Shown: positions 15,548 through 25,374, numbered from the stretch's first letter. The stretch: DNA of 38,870 nt from Agrobacterium genomosp. 13 str. CFBP 6927 (GCA_900012615.1 LT009756.1:947288-986157), one strand, 5' to 3'. Translations and numbers: made by a program. The notes: a model not told the origin generated them from the letters alone.

Positions 15548-17632
15548 TTACCCCGACCGCCCATGGCGCAGATCATCGACAATATCGGCCTGTTGTCCCA
15601 GCCGTGACTTGTAGACCTGATAATTCTCCATCACGCGCTGCACATAATTGCGCGTTTCGGGGAAGGGGATGCGTTCGATCCAGTCGACCACCTCGTCGAT
15701 GGGCTTGCCGCGCGGGTCGCCGTAACGGGCGATCCATTCCGGCACGCGCTTCGGGCCGGCATTATAGGCGATGAAGGTGAGGATATAGGAACCGCCGAAA
15801 CTGTCGATCTGCTCGCCAAGATAGTGAGCACCAAGTGTGGCGTTATATCCCGCGTCGCTCGTCAGCATCGCCTGCGTATAGGGCAGGCCATGGCGTCCGG
15901 CCACGCCCTTTGCGGTTCCCGGCAACAATTGCAGCAACCCGCGGGCATTGGCGGCGGAGACCGCGGCCGGGTTGAAGGCGCTCTCCTGACGGGCGATGGC
16001 ATAGGCAAGTGCCTTGCCGGAGCCGGCAATATTGGCGCTGGCTGGAATGACGCCGAGCGGATAGGCGAGGGCGGCCGCATCGATGCCGCGGCTGAAAGCC
16101 GTCTTGCCGATCTGCAGCGAGACCTGATGGTTACCGTTGTTTTCCGCCCTTGCGGCCAGAATGGCAAGTTCGCCGGGGCTGTCGAGCTGATCGGCCAGCG
16201 ACCGGTAAAGGCTGTCGGCCCGCCAGCCATAGCCCGCGGCCTCCAGCCGGTCGATGGCGCGCACGGCCTCTCTGCCGGCAAAACGCTCCCGATCACCACC
16301 GCTTGGGCTGGGATAGGTGACGTTCAGCGTCTTTGTGCCGATCCGTGCTGCGGCAAGCTGGCCGTAAAAGGTGCCTGGATGGGCCGCAGCCCTGGTAAAG
16401 AAGTCGCGGGCATTGCCCGGCCCACCCGCTTCCGCTGTCCGCCCGAGCCAGTAATAGGCGCGCGAAGCCGAAAGCGGCCGGTTCGAGGTCTGCAAAAGCG
16501 TATTGAAGTGGCGGGAAGCCGCCGCGGGGTCGCGCAGCGCCCGAAGCGCGTACCAGCCGGCATGGAATTCCGCATCGGCAATATCGACGGCGGAGGTGGC
16601 CGAATGATTGGCGACAATGCGGTAGGCCTCGGCAAAATCGCCGAGATCGGCAAGGCCGCGGGCGATAATGCGCCGCTCATTCCACCATTCTCCGGGATTG
16701 ACGAGCTTGCCCGCTTCCTTTGGCGCCTGCCGCAAGAGGACCGCTGCTTCCGGATATTTCTGCTGGTTGCGCAGATTTTCAACGCGGGCGAAGAGAAAGG
16801 CCGTGTCGTTGCGCCATGTCGCGTCGACCTTGCCCAGGAGCGCGCCCGCATTGGCGGATCGCTGCAACACGGCCGCCCATGCACTGTAAAGCGACTGCGC
16901 CTTGCCCAGATCGCCAAAGCGCTTGGCCTGGCCGATGCGGCTGCGATACATCAGATAGTCCATGCGCGCCTTGTGGTCGGCGGGCGTCAGATAGCTGGGG
17001 AATTCGGCAAGAACACGGTCTTCCATGTCCTTGTCCATGCCTTCGCTGACCCACAGCTGGCGAATGAGGCTCTGCGCTTCCGCGCCCTTGCCGGAAGAAG
17101 AGAGGGCCTTGGCGAGTACCACGGTGCCTTCGGCGGTTTCCGGCCGGCTGCTGCCGAAAGCGGCTAGCACCTGGGACGCGGGCGGATCTTCACGGTAAAG
17201 CGCTTTTTCTGAATTGGCGCGCAAGGTTGCCGCGCCCGGCCAGCCGGTCAATTCACGCTGGGCTGCGGCGATCTCGGCGGAAGGCACGTCCTTCTGACCG
17301 GAAACGGCAATCGCCCAGGAAAGAATGTGCCGGTCGAGGCTTCCCGTCGGCATGGCGTTGCGCAGCGCAATGGCGCGCGCGGCATCGCGGCTGGAAAGGG
17401 CGTCGAGGCCCGCTTTCATCTGGCCCGCGTCATCAGGCCGGTTGAGGCGTGGTATCGCGCCGGTGATTTCGGGGGAGGCGGGCATGAAGGCGGGAACGGT
17501 CGGCGCATTCGGCTTCACATAGGGAAGCGGCACCGCACCTTCCGGCACGGGGCCGGCCAGTGCGTTCCACACGGTCGCGGCAAGACCTGCCGCCATCAAT
17601 GCCCAAACTGTCTTTTTCATACCGCTCTTCAT
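15548..17632 (-). CDS. slt: Soluble lytic murein transglycosylase
   Basis: The 694-residue exported enzyme has a signal peptide (MKSGMKKTVWALMAAGLAAT and onward). A long alpha-helical superhelix, the Slt U/L-type domain, spans roughly residues 100-520, and a C-terminal SLT catalytic domain follows. The catalytic glutamate is E550 in AIARQESAFNPAAVS, followed by ARGLLQLLPGTAK and YNATLGAHYL and the IAYNAGPKRVPEW substrate motif. It cleaves peptidoglycan to 1,6-anhydromuropeptides for wall turnover. The ATG at 17620 (fifth codon) has a better ribosome site (GAAGAG) than the one at 17632, so the protein may begin there. Confidence 0.92.
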   Translation of the reverse strand: MKSGMKKTVWALMAAGLAATVWNALAGPVPEGAVPLPYVKPNAPTVPAFMPASPEITGAIPRLNRPDDAGQMKAGLDALSSRDAARAIALRNAMPTGSLDRHILSWAIAVSGQKDVPSAEIAAAQRELTGWPGAATLRANSEKALYREDPPASQVLAAFGSSRPETAEGTVVLAKALSSSGKGAEAQSLIRQLWVSEGMDKDMEDRVLAEFPSYLTPADHKARMDYLMYRSRIGQAKRFGDLGKAQSLYSAWAAVLQRSANAGALLGKVDATWRNDTAFLFARVENLRNQQKYPEAAVLLRQAPKEAGKLVNPGEWWNERRIIARGLADLGDFAEAYRIVANHSATSAVDIADAEFHAGWYALRALRDPAAASRHFNTLLQTSNRPLSASRAYYWLGRTAEAGGPGNARDFFTRAAAHPGTFYGQLAAARIGTKTLNVTYPSPSGGDRERFAGREAVRAIDRLEAAGYGWRADSLYRSLADQLDSPGELAILAARAENNGNHQVSLQIGKTAFSRGIDAAALAYPLGVIPASANIAGSGKALAYAIARQESAFNPAAVSAANARGLLQLLPGTAKGVAGRHGLPYTQAMLTSDAGYNATLGAHYLGEQIDSFGGSYILTFIAYNAGPKRVPEWIARYGDPRGKPIDEVVDWIERIPFPETRNYVQRVMENYQVYKSRLGQQADIVDDLRHGRSG

Positions 17633-17995
17633 TACCGGACGGAAACAATCGACCTTCTTGTATTGTCAATTCATTGCAGCGGGATTGCGGGAAGCGCCTG
17701 TGGTTCTGGTCCGAAATCCCACCCTCAAATCTACGGAGAGTGAGGTTAACGAAACCTTACCTGCGGCTGCGCAATCCTATCAACTTTTATTCACCGGCCT
17801 GCGAGCGGCGCCTATTTCCATCGCCTCGTTTTTTCAGCTGCCGTGTGACGCTCGCAGAGTGTCACACTTCCGACAATTTCGGACAAAATAGGCTTCCTTT
17901 GCGCTTGTCGGCGCCAAGGGCTGGCACTAATGTGTGCCGGTTTTAACCATCGAATGCGGCCGAAGCATGAACCGGCTCGGCGCCAGGAGCTTTGC
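17633..17995. other. 363-base divergent promoter region, slt and dapA
   Basis: No gene is visible. The region must hold both divergent promoters. On the plus strand CTTGTC (17904-17909), followed 17 bases later by CTAATG, is a weak candidate for the dapA promoter. Confidence 0.4.
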
Positions 17996-18880
17996 ATGTT
18001 CAAGGGATCAATTCCCGCCCTCATTACCCCGTTCACGGACAATGGCGCCGTGGACGAACAGGCGTTTGCCGCCCATGTGGAATGGCAGATCGCCGAAGGC
18101 AGCAACGGACTTGTGCCTGTTGGCACGACGGGGGAATCTCCAACCCTGTCCCACGACGAGCACAAACGTGTGGTCGAGCTGTGCATTGAGGTAGCGGCGA
18201 AACGGGTTCCGGTCATTGCGGGCGCTGGCTCCAACAATACCGATGAGGCGATCGAGCTTGCCCTGCACGCGCAGGAAGCTGGTGCGGATGCGCTGCTGGT
18301 GGTCACCCCCTATTATAACAAGCCGACACAGAAGGGCCTGTTCGCCCATTTTGCCGCTGTCGCCGAAGCGGTGAAGCTGCCGATCGTCATCTACAATATC
18401 CCGCCGCGCTCGGTGGTGGATATGTCGCCGGAAACCATGGGCGCGCTGGTCAAGGCGCACAAGAACATTGTCGGCGTCAAGGATGCGACGGGCAAGCTTG
18501 ACCGCGTCTCCGAACAGCGCATTTCCTGCGGCAAGGATTTTATCCAGCTGTCGGGCGAAGACGGCACGGCGCTCGGTTTCAACGCCCATGGCGGCGTCGG
18601 CTGTATTTCGGTCACCGCCAATGTCGCTCCACGTCTCTGTTCGGAGTTCCAGGCGGCAATGCTTGCCGGCGATTACGCCAAGGCCCTGGAATATCAGGAT
18701 CGCCTGATGCCGCTGCACAAGGCCATCTTCATGGAGCCCGGCGTCTGCGGCACCAAATATGCGCTTTCGAAGACGCGCGCCGGCAATCGCCGGGTCCGCT
18801 CGCCGTTGATGAGCACGCTGGAACCGGCAACCGAAGCAGCCATCGACGCGGCGCTGAAGCATGCCGGCCTGATGAACTAA
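17996..18880 (+). CDS. dapA: 4-hydroxy-tetrahydrodipicolinate synthase
   Basis: DapA condenses pyruvate with aspartate semialdehyde, the first committed step to diaminopimelate and lysine. The 294-residue TIM barrel carries every catalytic residue at E. coli-like positions: T44/T45 in GTTGE, Y107 in PYYNKP, Y133 in VIYNIPPR, R138, and Schiff-base lysine K162 in GVKDATG. The ATG at 17996 has AGGAG upstream; longer frames to 17930 add an unconserved leader. A hairpin follows the stop. smpB lies downstream. Confidence 0.96.
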   Translation: MFKGSIPALITPFTDNGAVDEQAFAAHVEWQIAEGSNGLVPVGTTGESPTLSHDEHKRVVELCIEVAAKRVPVIAGAGSNNTDEAIELALHAQEAGADALLVVTPYYNKPTQKGLFAHFAAVAEAVKLPIVIYNIPPRSVVDMSPETMGALVKAHKNIVGVKDATGKLDRVSEQRISCGKDFIQLSGEDGTALGFNAHGGVGCISVTANVAPRLCSEFQAAMLAGDYAKALEYQDRLMPLHKAIFMEPGVCGTKYALSKTRAGNRRVRSPLMSTLEPATEAAIDAALKHAGLMN

Positions 18881-18898
18881 GAGACGCCTGAAAGCCTT

Positions 18899-18956
18899 AA
18901 AGGCGCGCAATGGGCCCGCTTCGCGACAGAAGCGGTTCCGCGCGCCTTTTCTTTTT
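18899..18956 (+). terminator. Probable intrinsic terminator of dapA
   Basis: AAAGGCGCGC pairs with GCGCGCCTTT around an inner CGCTT/AAGCG hairpin and runs into TTCTTTTT. It begins 19 bases past the dapA stop, which suggests smpB has its own promoter between 18957 and 19042. Confidence 0.75.
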
Positions 18957-19042
18957 GCGACGACGATACTAAATAGAGGCTCGAAAACCGCTTCGACCGA
19001 CAGGTCGCAGGCGCAATAAGAAAAACAAGGGATTGAAATATC

Positions 19043-19525
19043 ATGGCCCCCAAAGGCAGCCAGCGCGTGGTGAACAAGATCGTTGCGGAAAATCGCAAGG
19101 CCCGGTTCAACTACGAAATCATCGACACCTATGAGGCAGGGCTGGTGCTGACCGGCACCGAGGTCAAGTCTTTGCGCGAAGGCAAGGCGAACATCGCCGA
19201 ATCCTACGCCTCGGACGAGGGCGATGAAATCTGGCTCATCAATTCCCACCTGCCGGAATATCTGCAGGCCAACCGGTTCAACCACGAGCCGCGCCGCCGT
19301 CGCAAGCTGCTTTTGAGCAAACGCGAAATCAGCCGCCTGCGCGCCGGCATCAACCGCGATGGCATGACGCTGGTGCCGCTGAAGGTCTATTTCAACGAAA
19401 AGGGCCGTGCGAAGCTGGAACTGGCGCTCGCCAAGGGCAAGAAGCTGCACGACAAGCGCGAGACGGAAAAGGAACGTGACTGGAACCGGCAGAAGTCGCG
19501 TCTGCTGAAGGGCGGTAACGCCTGA
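19043..19525 (+). CDS. smpB: SsrA-binding protein SmpB
   Basis: SmpB binds the tRNA-like part of tmRNA and delivers it to stalled ribosomes for trans-translation. The 160-residue protein has the standard length. Its N-terminus [40 protein letters not shown], the SHLPEY element, the [13 protein letters not shown] block and the lysine/arginine-rich C-terminal tail ([15 protein letters not shown]) are all classical. No tmRNA gene is in the window. A repeat copy lies just after the stop. Confidence 0.97.
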   Translation: MAPKGSQRVVNKIVAENRKARFNYEIIDTYEAGLVLTGTEVKSLREGKANIAESYASDEGDEIWLINSHLPEYLQANRFNHEPRRRRKLLLSKREISRLRAGINRDGMTLVPLKVYFNEKGRAKLELALAKGKKLHDKRETEKERDWNRQKSRLLKGGNA

Positions 19526-19579
19526 GCGGCAGGAGATTTCGCGGCGTAGAGGGTAGCGGCGTTTCGCCACTTGTTCCTT

Positions 19580-19693
19580 CGTCATGCCGGACTTGATCCG
19601 GCATCCAGCCACGGCGCATCTGCGCCGTGGAAAGGGTCCTTTCAGCCCAAGGACTTGGGCTGGCTGGATCCCGGCTCAAGGCCGGGATGACGG
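19580..19693. repeat. Modular hairpin repeat, copy 2 (core inverted)
   Basis: This copy reads in the opposite direction to the others. The core runs ACGGCGCATCTGCGCCGTGG first and CCCAAGGACTTGGGCTGG second. Its left arm is ATGCCGG...CCGGCAT and its right arm CCCGGCT...GCCGGGA. It sits between the convergent smpB and chemoreceptor genes. Confidence 0.85.
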
Positions 19694-19719
19694 GAGCGTG
19701 CTGTTGTCCGTGGCGCCTC

Positions 19720-21219
19720 TCAAGCAGCCCGATACGTCCGCTCCACGTAGGCCTTCGACGCCGAAACACTGAACCTGCTGACAAGCGCCGCAAGATTGGC
19801 GCTGACATCGCTCAGATTATGCGTCGCCGCATTGGTTTCTTCCACCATCGCCGCATTCTTCTGGGTCAGATTGTCCATGCTGTTGATGGCGGCGCTGATT
19901 TCCTGAATGCCGACGGACTGCTCCTGCGCCGCCTTGGTCAGCGAGGTGATGTGATCCTGGATATGATCCACCTTGTTGCCGATCGTATTCAGGGATTCGC
20001 CCGTCTTGTTGACCAGCGAGACACCCTGCATCACATCGTCGGAAGATTTGGCGATCAGGGTCTTGATTTCCTTGGCGGCGGTGGCCGAACGCTGCGCCAG
20101 CTCGCGCACTTCCTGGGCGACAACGGCAAAACCCTTGCCGGCATCGCCGGCACGGGCGGCTTCCACGCCGGCATTCAGCGCCAGAAGATTGGTCTGGAAC
20201 GAAATCTCGTCAATGACGGAAATGATCTGGGTGATCTTCTGTGACGATTCCTCGATGGCGCCCATCGCTTTTACCGCTTCCGTCACCACATCGCGCGACC
20301 GTGCCGCCTCGACAGCCGAGCTTTCGACGATGGCCTTGGCCTCTTCGGAGCGCTGCGCCGAAAGCCTGGAAATGGTGGTGATTTCCTCGACGGCGGCGGC
20401 GGTTTCCTCAAGGGCTGCCGCCTGCTGCTCCGTCCGGCGGGCCATGTCGTCGGTCGCAGACGTCAACTCGCGGGTATTGCCCGATATCTTGTTGGCTTCC
20501 TCGACGATCTGCGCAAATGCACCGGAGAGATTGCCGACGGCCGTATTGAAATTGGAGATCAGCCCTTCGAATTGCGGCGCGGTTTTCTCGCCGATGCTGG
20601 AGGTGAGGTCGCCATTCGCCAGCTTGTTGAGCGCGTTGTTGAGCAGTTCGAGAACGTGGTCCTGCTCCTTCTTCATCTGCGCCTGCTCTGCCTCGACCTT
20701 CAGTCGCTCAGCTGCGAGCACGTCGAGGTAAACGGAGATGGAATAGTCCATGTCGAGAAGGGCGGCCTTGACGGTCACCGTCAGGGCGTCCTTCAGCTTT
20801 CTGGCCTTCTTTTCCACGAAAAGGCCCTTCAATTCGGAATCGATGACGGCTTTGACGATGCCATCAAGCATCAGCGCATAGCCGCCAATATACCATCTCG
20901 GCTCCAGCCCCAGCTTGGCATGGGTGCGGCCAATGGCGGTCACGGCGTCGGTATAGTCCGAATTGAACGTACCGGAGGCAATGCGCGTCCAGTGCTTCAC
21001 CTGCATGCTCTTGGCGTGCTGGATATGCGCATCGCTGGCGAAAAACTTCGCCGTCTCCGGCACTGTGCGCACCTTTGCATAAAAACGATCGAGAGACGCA
21101 TCGAGAGAACCGGTGATGACGCCCTTCATGTCTGACAGGTTTTGCCGCTGCTCGTGGCCAAGCCCCAGAAAATTCAGTCTCTCATCGAGTTGTCGGTCGT
21201 TTTTTGCTTGGCCATGCAT
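19720..21219 (-). CDS. Soluble globin-coupled methyl-accepting chemotaxis protein
   Basis: The 499-residue protein begins with a protoglobin-type sensor domain (about residues 10-170). H100 in [18 protein letters not shown] matches the proximal haem ligand of HemAT-type sensors. A coiled-coil linker ([21 protein letters not shown]) and an MCP signalling domain follow, with the highly conserved hairpin tip [20 protein letters not shown]. There are no membrane segments, so it is cytoplasmic. HemAT-type proteins sense O2 and direct aerotaxis. The C-terminus (YVERTYRAA) lacks a CheR/CheB pentapeptide, so adaptation would depend on other receptors. No che genes are here. A palindrome lies upstream. 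Confidence 0.93.
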   Translation of the reverse strand: MHGQAKNDRQLDERLNFLGLGHEQRQNLSDMKGVITGSLDASLDRFYAKVRTVPETAKFFASDAHIQHAKSMQVKHWTRIASGTFNSDYTDAVTAIGRTHAKLGLEPRWYIGGYALMLDGIVKAVIDSELKGLFVEKKARKLKDALTVTVKAALLDMDYSISVYLDVLAAERLKVEAEQAQMKKEQDHVLELLNNALNKLANGDLTSSIGEKTAPQFEGLISNFNTAVGNLSGAFAQIVEEANKISGNTRELTSATDDMARRTEQQAAALEETAAAVEEITTISRLSAQRSEEAKAIVESSAVEAARSRDVVTEAVKAMGAIEESSQKITQIISVIDEISFQTNLLALNAGVEAARAGDAGKGFAVVAQEVRELAQRSATAAKEIKTLIAKSSDDVMQGVSLVNKTGESLNTIGNKVDHIQDHITSLTKAAQEQSVGIQEISAAINSMDNLTQKNAAMVEETNAATHNLSDVSANLAALVSRFSVSASKAYVERTYRAA

Positions 21220-21273
21220 GTCTAGTCATCCTGATTTGGCACCGAAATCATGTGGTTGGCGCCGTTGGGGTGA

Positions 21274-21289
21274 TTTAGACACGTCTAAA
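21274..21289. promoter_or_regulatory. Palindrome upstream of the globin-coupled receptor
   Basis: TTTAGAC-AC-GTCTAAA has perfect 7-base arms around a 2-base centre, 54 bases upstream of the receptor ATG. It is a candidate operator for that gene. The regulator is unknown. Confidence 0.45.
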
Positions 21290-21393
21290 ATTAACCAAGT
21301 TATAATTTTGACTGTCTGAATTTGATGTTTGTTAATTTCAAAGGCAATTTTTACCTCACCGGCAGGACGGTTTCACCCTGCCATGTCGCCAAA

Positions 21394-21426
21394 CAAAAAC
21401 GCGCCCGCCTTTCGGACGGACGCGTT
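21394..21426 (-). terminator. Intrinsic terminator of the NYN-domain gene
   Basis: On the minus strand AACGCGTCCGTCC pairs with GGCGGGCGCGTT around GAAA, with wobble pairs, and TTTTG follows. It lies about 30 bases past the stop. Confidence 0.75.
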
Positions 21427-21455
21427 CGTGATTTAATCGCAGCAAAAAACCGGGA

Positions 21456-22025
21456 TCAGATCGTCTCGGGGCTCTCGACATGCCGGGCAGGGCGCTCGTT
21501 CGGGTCGCGGCCGATTTCGGCCTTCAGCGTCATCAGATCGATGAAGTGATCGGCCTGCCTGCGCAGGTCGTCGGCGATCATGGCGGGCTGCGTTGCCATG
21601 GTGGAAACCACGGACACCTTGCGGCCCTTGCGCTGCAGCGCATCCACCAGCGTGGTGAAATCGCCGTCGCCGGAGAACAGGACGAGGTGGTCGACCGTTT
21701 CGGACTGTTCCATGGCATCGACCGCCAGTTCGATATCCATGTTGCCCTTGATCTTGCGGCGGCCGAGCGCGTCGGTGAATTCCTTCGCCGGCTTCGTCAC
21801 GACCTTGTAGCCGTTATAGTCCAGCCAGTCGATCAGCGGGCGGATCGAGGAATATTCCTGATCTTCGATCAATGCGGTGTAATAATAGGCGCGCAGCAGA
21901 TATCCACGCTTTTGAAACGCCTTGAGGAGCTTGCGGTAGTCGATATCGAATCCCAGGCTTTTCGATGCTGCATAAAGATTGGCTCCATCTATGAAGAGCG
22001 CAATTTTCTCCCGTGGATCGAACAT
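21456..22025 (-). CDS. NYN-domain (LabA/DUF88) PIN-like protein
   Basis: The 189-residue protein is a NYN domain, a PIN-like nuclease fold. The acidic pocket residues are visible in ALFIDGANLY (D13-N16), GNMDIELAVDAM and LFSGDGDFTTLVDAL. LabA/DUF88 proteins are predicted Mg-dependent RNases; several are tied to circadian or RNA regulation, but the rhizobial ones are uncharacterised. The C-terminus ends in a polar tail (GRDPNERPARHVESPETI). It has its own terminator, and the rpoZ gene is divergent. Confidence 0.88.
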   Translation of the reverse strand: MFDPREKIALFIDGANLYAASKSLGFDIDYRKLLKAFQKRGYLLRAYYYTALIEDQEYSSIRPLIDWLDYNGYKVVTKPAKEFTDALGRRKIKGNMDIELAVDAMEQSETVDHLVLFSGDGDFTTLVDALQRKGRKVSVVSTMATQPAMIADDLRRQADHFIDLMTLKAEIGRDPNERPARHVESPETI

Positions 22026-22417
22026 TCCATCCCATTCCTTTTTTTGGAAAGGCCATTATCTGGCTTTTATTTCCGGTCGCTAACGCAAAAAAACATGTCG
22101 TATCAACGAAGTTTGCGCATCGCCGTTGCGTTTTAAGTAAGGTAACTTCACCCGTATTCCAAGACAATTCTTCTAGACATTTTGTTCATCAGACGCCAAA
22201 CATGGGCAATAAGGTGCCAAAAGACGCCAAAGACAGGAAAAACTTGAATTCCGCGGCCAATGGCTGTATCGGAAGCTCGAAAGCTTCGTCGCGAGAAATC
22301 CTGAATGTTTTTCGCAGGGCACGAAGCGCAGATTCAATAGGTTAGAGCATCCCTTGTGCACCCCAAACATTGCACGGCGCTCTGATCCACGACATTACGA
22401 CCCGCAAAGGACAGGCA
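22026..22417. other. 392-base divergent region, NYN gene and rpoZ
   Basis: No gene is convincing. The region carries both promoters. On the plus strand rpoZ has an AAAGGA just before its ATG. I saw no clear hairpin or palindrome. Confidence 0.45.
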
Positions 22418-22810
22418 ATGGCCCGCGTCACAGTTGAAGATTGCATTGATAAAGTAGACAACCGTTTCGAGCTGGTGCTTCTCGCCAGCCACCGTGCGCG
22501 CCAGATTTCTCAAGGCTCCTCCATCACGGTTGACCGCGACAACGACAAGAACCCCGTCGTGGCGCTGCGCGAAATCGCCGATGAGACGCTGTCTCCCGAC
22601 GATCTGAAGGAAGACCTCATCCATTCGCTGCAGAAGCATGTGGAAGTGGACGAGCCCGAGCCCGATCCGGTCACGCTCGCAGCCTCCGCTGTCGCCGATG
22701 GGGAAGACGACGACCAGCCGGAAACGGTTACTTTCGACCAGATGTCGGAAGAAGAACTGCTGGCGGGTATCGAAGGCCTTGTGCCGCCGGAAAAAAATGA
22801 CGACTATTGA
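22418..22810 (+). CDS. rpoZ: RNA polymerase omega subunit
   Basis: Omega assists assembly of the beta-prime subunit of RNA polymerase and, in many bacteria, forms part of a ppGpp site. The 130-residue product begins [31 protein letters not shown], the hallmark of omega. It carries a long acidic C-terminal extension ([12 protein letters not shown] to VPPEKNDDY), as in alphaproteobacteria. The ATG at 22418 has AAAGGA upstream; a longer frame to 22370 lacks conserved sequence. rel follows 132 bases later. Confidence 0.96.
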   Translation: MARVTVEDCIDKVDNRFELVLLASHRARQISQGSSITVDRDNDKNPVVALREIADETLSPDDLKEDLIHSLQKHVEVDEPEPDPVTLAASAVADGEDDDQPETVTFDQMSEEELLAGIEGLVPPEKNDDY

Positions 22811-22828
22811 TCTGACTTTATGACGCCA

Positions 22829-22855
22829 TTGGCAGGCGGTGGTTACCGTCTGTCA
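22829..22855 (+). terminator. Hairpin between rpoZ and rel (attenuator-like)
   Basis: TTGGCAGGCGG pairs with CCGTCTGTCAA over 11 base pairs, including G-U wobbles, with a 5-base loop and a short TATTT after it. It could end most rpoZ transcripts or act as an attenuator ahead of rel. Confidence 0.55.
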
Positions 22856-22942
22856 ATATTTGCCGTCATAATCTGATCCCTATTGATGCAGCATTGTGCG
22901 CCGACCCCTAGGTTGGCGCGCTTTCTTTTTGTGGAATATCGC

Positions 22943-25177
22943 ATGATGCGGCAATACGAACTCGTTGAGCGGGTTCAAAAATATAAACCGGATGCGAATG
23001 AGGCCCTGCTGAACAAGGCCTATGTTTATGCCATGCAGAAACATGGCCAGCAGAAGCGGGCCAATGGCGACCCCTATATCTCGCATCCGCTGGAAGTTGC
23101 CGCGATCCTCACCGAAATGCATCTCGACGAATCGACCATCGCGGTGGCGTTGCTGCACGATACGATCGAGGACACCACTGCCACGCGCGCCGAAATCGAT
23201 GAGTTGTTCGGCGAGGATATCGGCCGGCTGGTGGAAGGGCTGACCAAGCTCAAGAAGCTCGACCTCGTTACCCGCAAGGCCAAGCAGGCCGAAAACCTGC
23301 GCAAGCTGCTGCTGGCCATTTCCGACGACGTGCGCGTTCTGCTGGTAAAGCTCGCCGACCGCCTGCACAATATGCGCACCATGGAATATATGCCGGCCGA
23401 CAAGCGCAGCCGCATTTCCGAAGAGACCATGGAAATCTATGCGCCGCTCGCCGGCCGCATGGGCATGCAGGATATGCGCGACGAGCTGGAAGACCTGTCC
23501 TTCCGGTATCTCAACCCGGAAGCCTACGAGACGGTGACCAACCGTCTTCAGGAACTGGAAACGCGCAATGAAGGGTTGATCAAGAAGATCGAGGACGAGC
23601 TGCGCGAGCTTCTGGTGGCGAACGGCCTCATCGGGGCCAATGTCAAAGGGCGTCAGAAGAAGCCCTATTCGGTGTTCCGCAAGATGCAGTCGAAGTCGCT
23701 CTCTTTCGAGCAGCTTTCCGATGTCTACGGGTTCCGCATTCTGGTGGACGACATTCCCTCCTGCTACCGGGCGCTGGGCATTGTCCACACCCGCTGGCGC
23801 GTGGTGCCGGGCCGCTTCAAGGACTACATCTCCACGCCGAAGCAGAACGACTATCGCTCCATCCACACCACCATCGTCGGCCCGTCGCGCCAGCGTATCG
23901 AACTGCAGATCCGCACCAAGCGCATGCACGAGATCGCCGAATTCGGCATCGCCGCCCACGCGCTTTACAAGGATGGCGAGAATGGGGAGGGCGATCTGCT
24001 CTCGCCAGAGAGCAACGCTTATTCCTGGCTGCGCCACACCATCGAATCGCTGGCCGAAGGCGACAGCCCGGAAGAGTTCCTCGAGCACACCAAGCTCGAA
24101 CTTTTCCAGGACCAGGTGTTCTGCTTCACGCCCAAAGGCAAGCTGATTGCCCTGCCGCGCGGCGCAACCCCCATCGATTTCGCCTATGCGGTGCACACCA
24201 ATATCGGCGACACCACCGTTGGCGCGAAGATCAATGGCCGGATCATGCCGCTCGTCACCCGCCTGAACAACGGCGACGAGGTGGAGATCATCCGCTCCGG
24301 CGTGCAGGTGCCGCCTGCCGCATGGGAAGAGGTGGTGGTGACCGGCAAGGCCCGCTCGGCCATCCGCCGCGCCACCCGCATGGCCATCCGCAAACAATAT
24401 TCCGGCCTCGGTTATCGCATTCTTGAGCGCACCTTCGAGCGCGCCGGCAAGGCCTTCTCGCGGGAAGCACTGAAGCCCGTGCTGCATCGCCTGGCGCAGA
24501 AGGATGTCGAAGACGCCATTGCCGCCGTCGGCCGCGGTGAGGTCTCCTCGCTGGATGTGCTGCGCGCGGTCTATCCCGATTATCAGGATGAGCGCGTCAC
24601 GGTGAAGATGACCGGCGATGATGGCTGGTTCAACATGCGCAGCGCCTCCGGCATGGTCTTCAAGATCCCCGGCAAGTCGCGCTCGGTTCTCGAGGACGAC
24701 GGTGCGGCCGAGATGCTGGATGGACCGGACCCGCTGCCCATCCGTGGCCTTTCCGGCAATGTCGACGTGCATTTCGGTGCCGCCGGCGCCGTTCCGGGTG
24801 ACCGCATCGTCGGCATCATGGAAAAGGGCAAGGGCATCACCATCTATCCGATTCAGGCGCCGGCGCTGCAACGCTTCGACGACGAGCCGGAGCGCTGGAT
24901 CGATGTGCGCTGGGATCTCGATGAGGCGAACAAATCGCGCTTCATGGCGCGGGTGATGATCAATGCGCTGAACGAACCGGGCACGCTCGCCTCGGTGGCG
25001 CAATCGATCGCGACGCTTGATGTCAATATTCGCGGCCTCAACATGGTGCGCATCGGCACGGATTTTTCCGAGCTGGCGCTGGATGTCGAAGTCTGGGATC
25101 TCAGGCAGCTGAACCAGCTCCTGTCGCAGCTCAAGGATCTCGATTGCGTCTCAACAGTGACGCGTGCCTTCGATTGA
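22943..25177 (+). CDS. rel: Bifunctional (p)ppGpp synthetase/hydrolase
   Basis: The 744-residue enzyme makes and degrades (p)ppGpp and drives the stringent response. The HD hydrolase domain is intact: H48 and HD at 72-73 in ALLHDTIEDT. The synthetase domain follows, with YGFRILVDD and the RFKDYI motif; RxKD marks a bifunctional rather than a synthetase-only enzyme. TGS (VFCFTPKGKLIALPRGATPIDFAYAVH), helical and C-terminal ACT regions (residues about 660-744) complete the long form. The ATG at 22943 has GGAA seven bases upstream. A stem with a T-tract lies after the stop. Called rel, relA or spoT in rhizobia. Confidence 0.96.
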   Translation: MMRQYELVERVQKYKPDANEALLNKAYVYAMQKHGQQKRANGDPYISHPLEVAAILTEMHLDESTIAVALLHDTIEDTTATRAEIDELFGEDIGRLVEGLTKLKKLDLVTRKAKQAENLRKLLLAISDDVRVLLVKLADRLHNMRTMEYMPADKRSRISEETMEIYAPLAGRMGMQDMRDELEDLSFRYLNPEAYETVTNRLQELETRNEGLIKKIEDELRELLVANGLIGANVKGRQKKPYSVFRKMQSKSLSFEQLSDVYGFRILVDDIPSCYRALGIVHTRWRVVPGRFKDYISTPKQNDYRSIHTTIVGPSRQRIELQIRTKRMHEIAEFGIAAHALYKDGENGEGDLLSPESNAYSWLRHTIESLAEGDSPEEFLEHTKLELFQDQVFCFTPKGKLIALPRGATPIDFAYAVHTNIGDTTVGAKINGRIMPLVTRLNNGDEVEIIRSGVQVPPAAWEEVVVTGKARSAIRRATRMAIRKQYSGLGYRILERTFERAGKAFSREALKPVLHRLAQKDVEDAIAAVGRGEVSSLDVLRAVYPDYQDERVTVKMTGDDGWFNMRSASGMVFKIPGKSRSVLEDDGAAEMLDGPDPLPIRGLSGNVDVHFGAAGAVPGDRIVGIMEKGKGITIYPIQAPALQRFDDEPERWIDVRWDLDEANKSRFMARVMINALNEPGTLASVAQSIATLDVNIRGLNMVRIGTDFSELALDVEVWDLRQLNQLLSQLKDLDCVSTVTRAFD

Positions 25178-25203
25178 GGCATTTTTGATCCTTTGCAAAT
25201 ACT

Positions 25204-25246
25204 AAAAGGTCGTTGTTATGCGTTGAATGCATGGCAGCGGCCTTTT
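25204..25246 (+). terminator. Intrinsic terminator of rel
   Basis: AAAAGGTCGTTG pairs with CAGCGGCCTTTT (two G-U pairs) and an inner ATGC/GCAT stem sits in the loop. The T-tract is part of the stem, followed by CCTG. It lies 27 bases past the rel stop. Confidence 0.65.
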
Positions 25247-25374
25247 CCTGTCTCTGGTCGTGGAGGCGGTTTGCGACTATTTTCATCTCAGAAATCGAAG
25301 AGAAGGAAATGCGGCGTGCCGGTGGATGAACACCGATGAGAAACGCCAGTTCCAAACCGAAAGGACCGAAAATC

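Noticed and set aside
15824..17167. A 447-codon open frame on the plus strand inside the lytic transglycosylase gene.
   Set aside because: The minus strand encodes a full Slt with its catalytic glutamate. The plus frame has no domain and lacks a ribosome site.
22880..25003. A 707-codon open frame on the minus strand across rel.
   Set aside because: The plus-strand Rel protein has complete HD, synthetase, TGS and ACT regions. The antisense frame is a compositional shadow.
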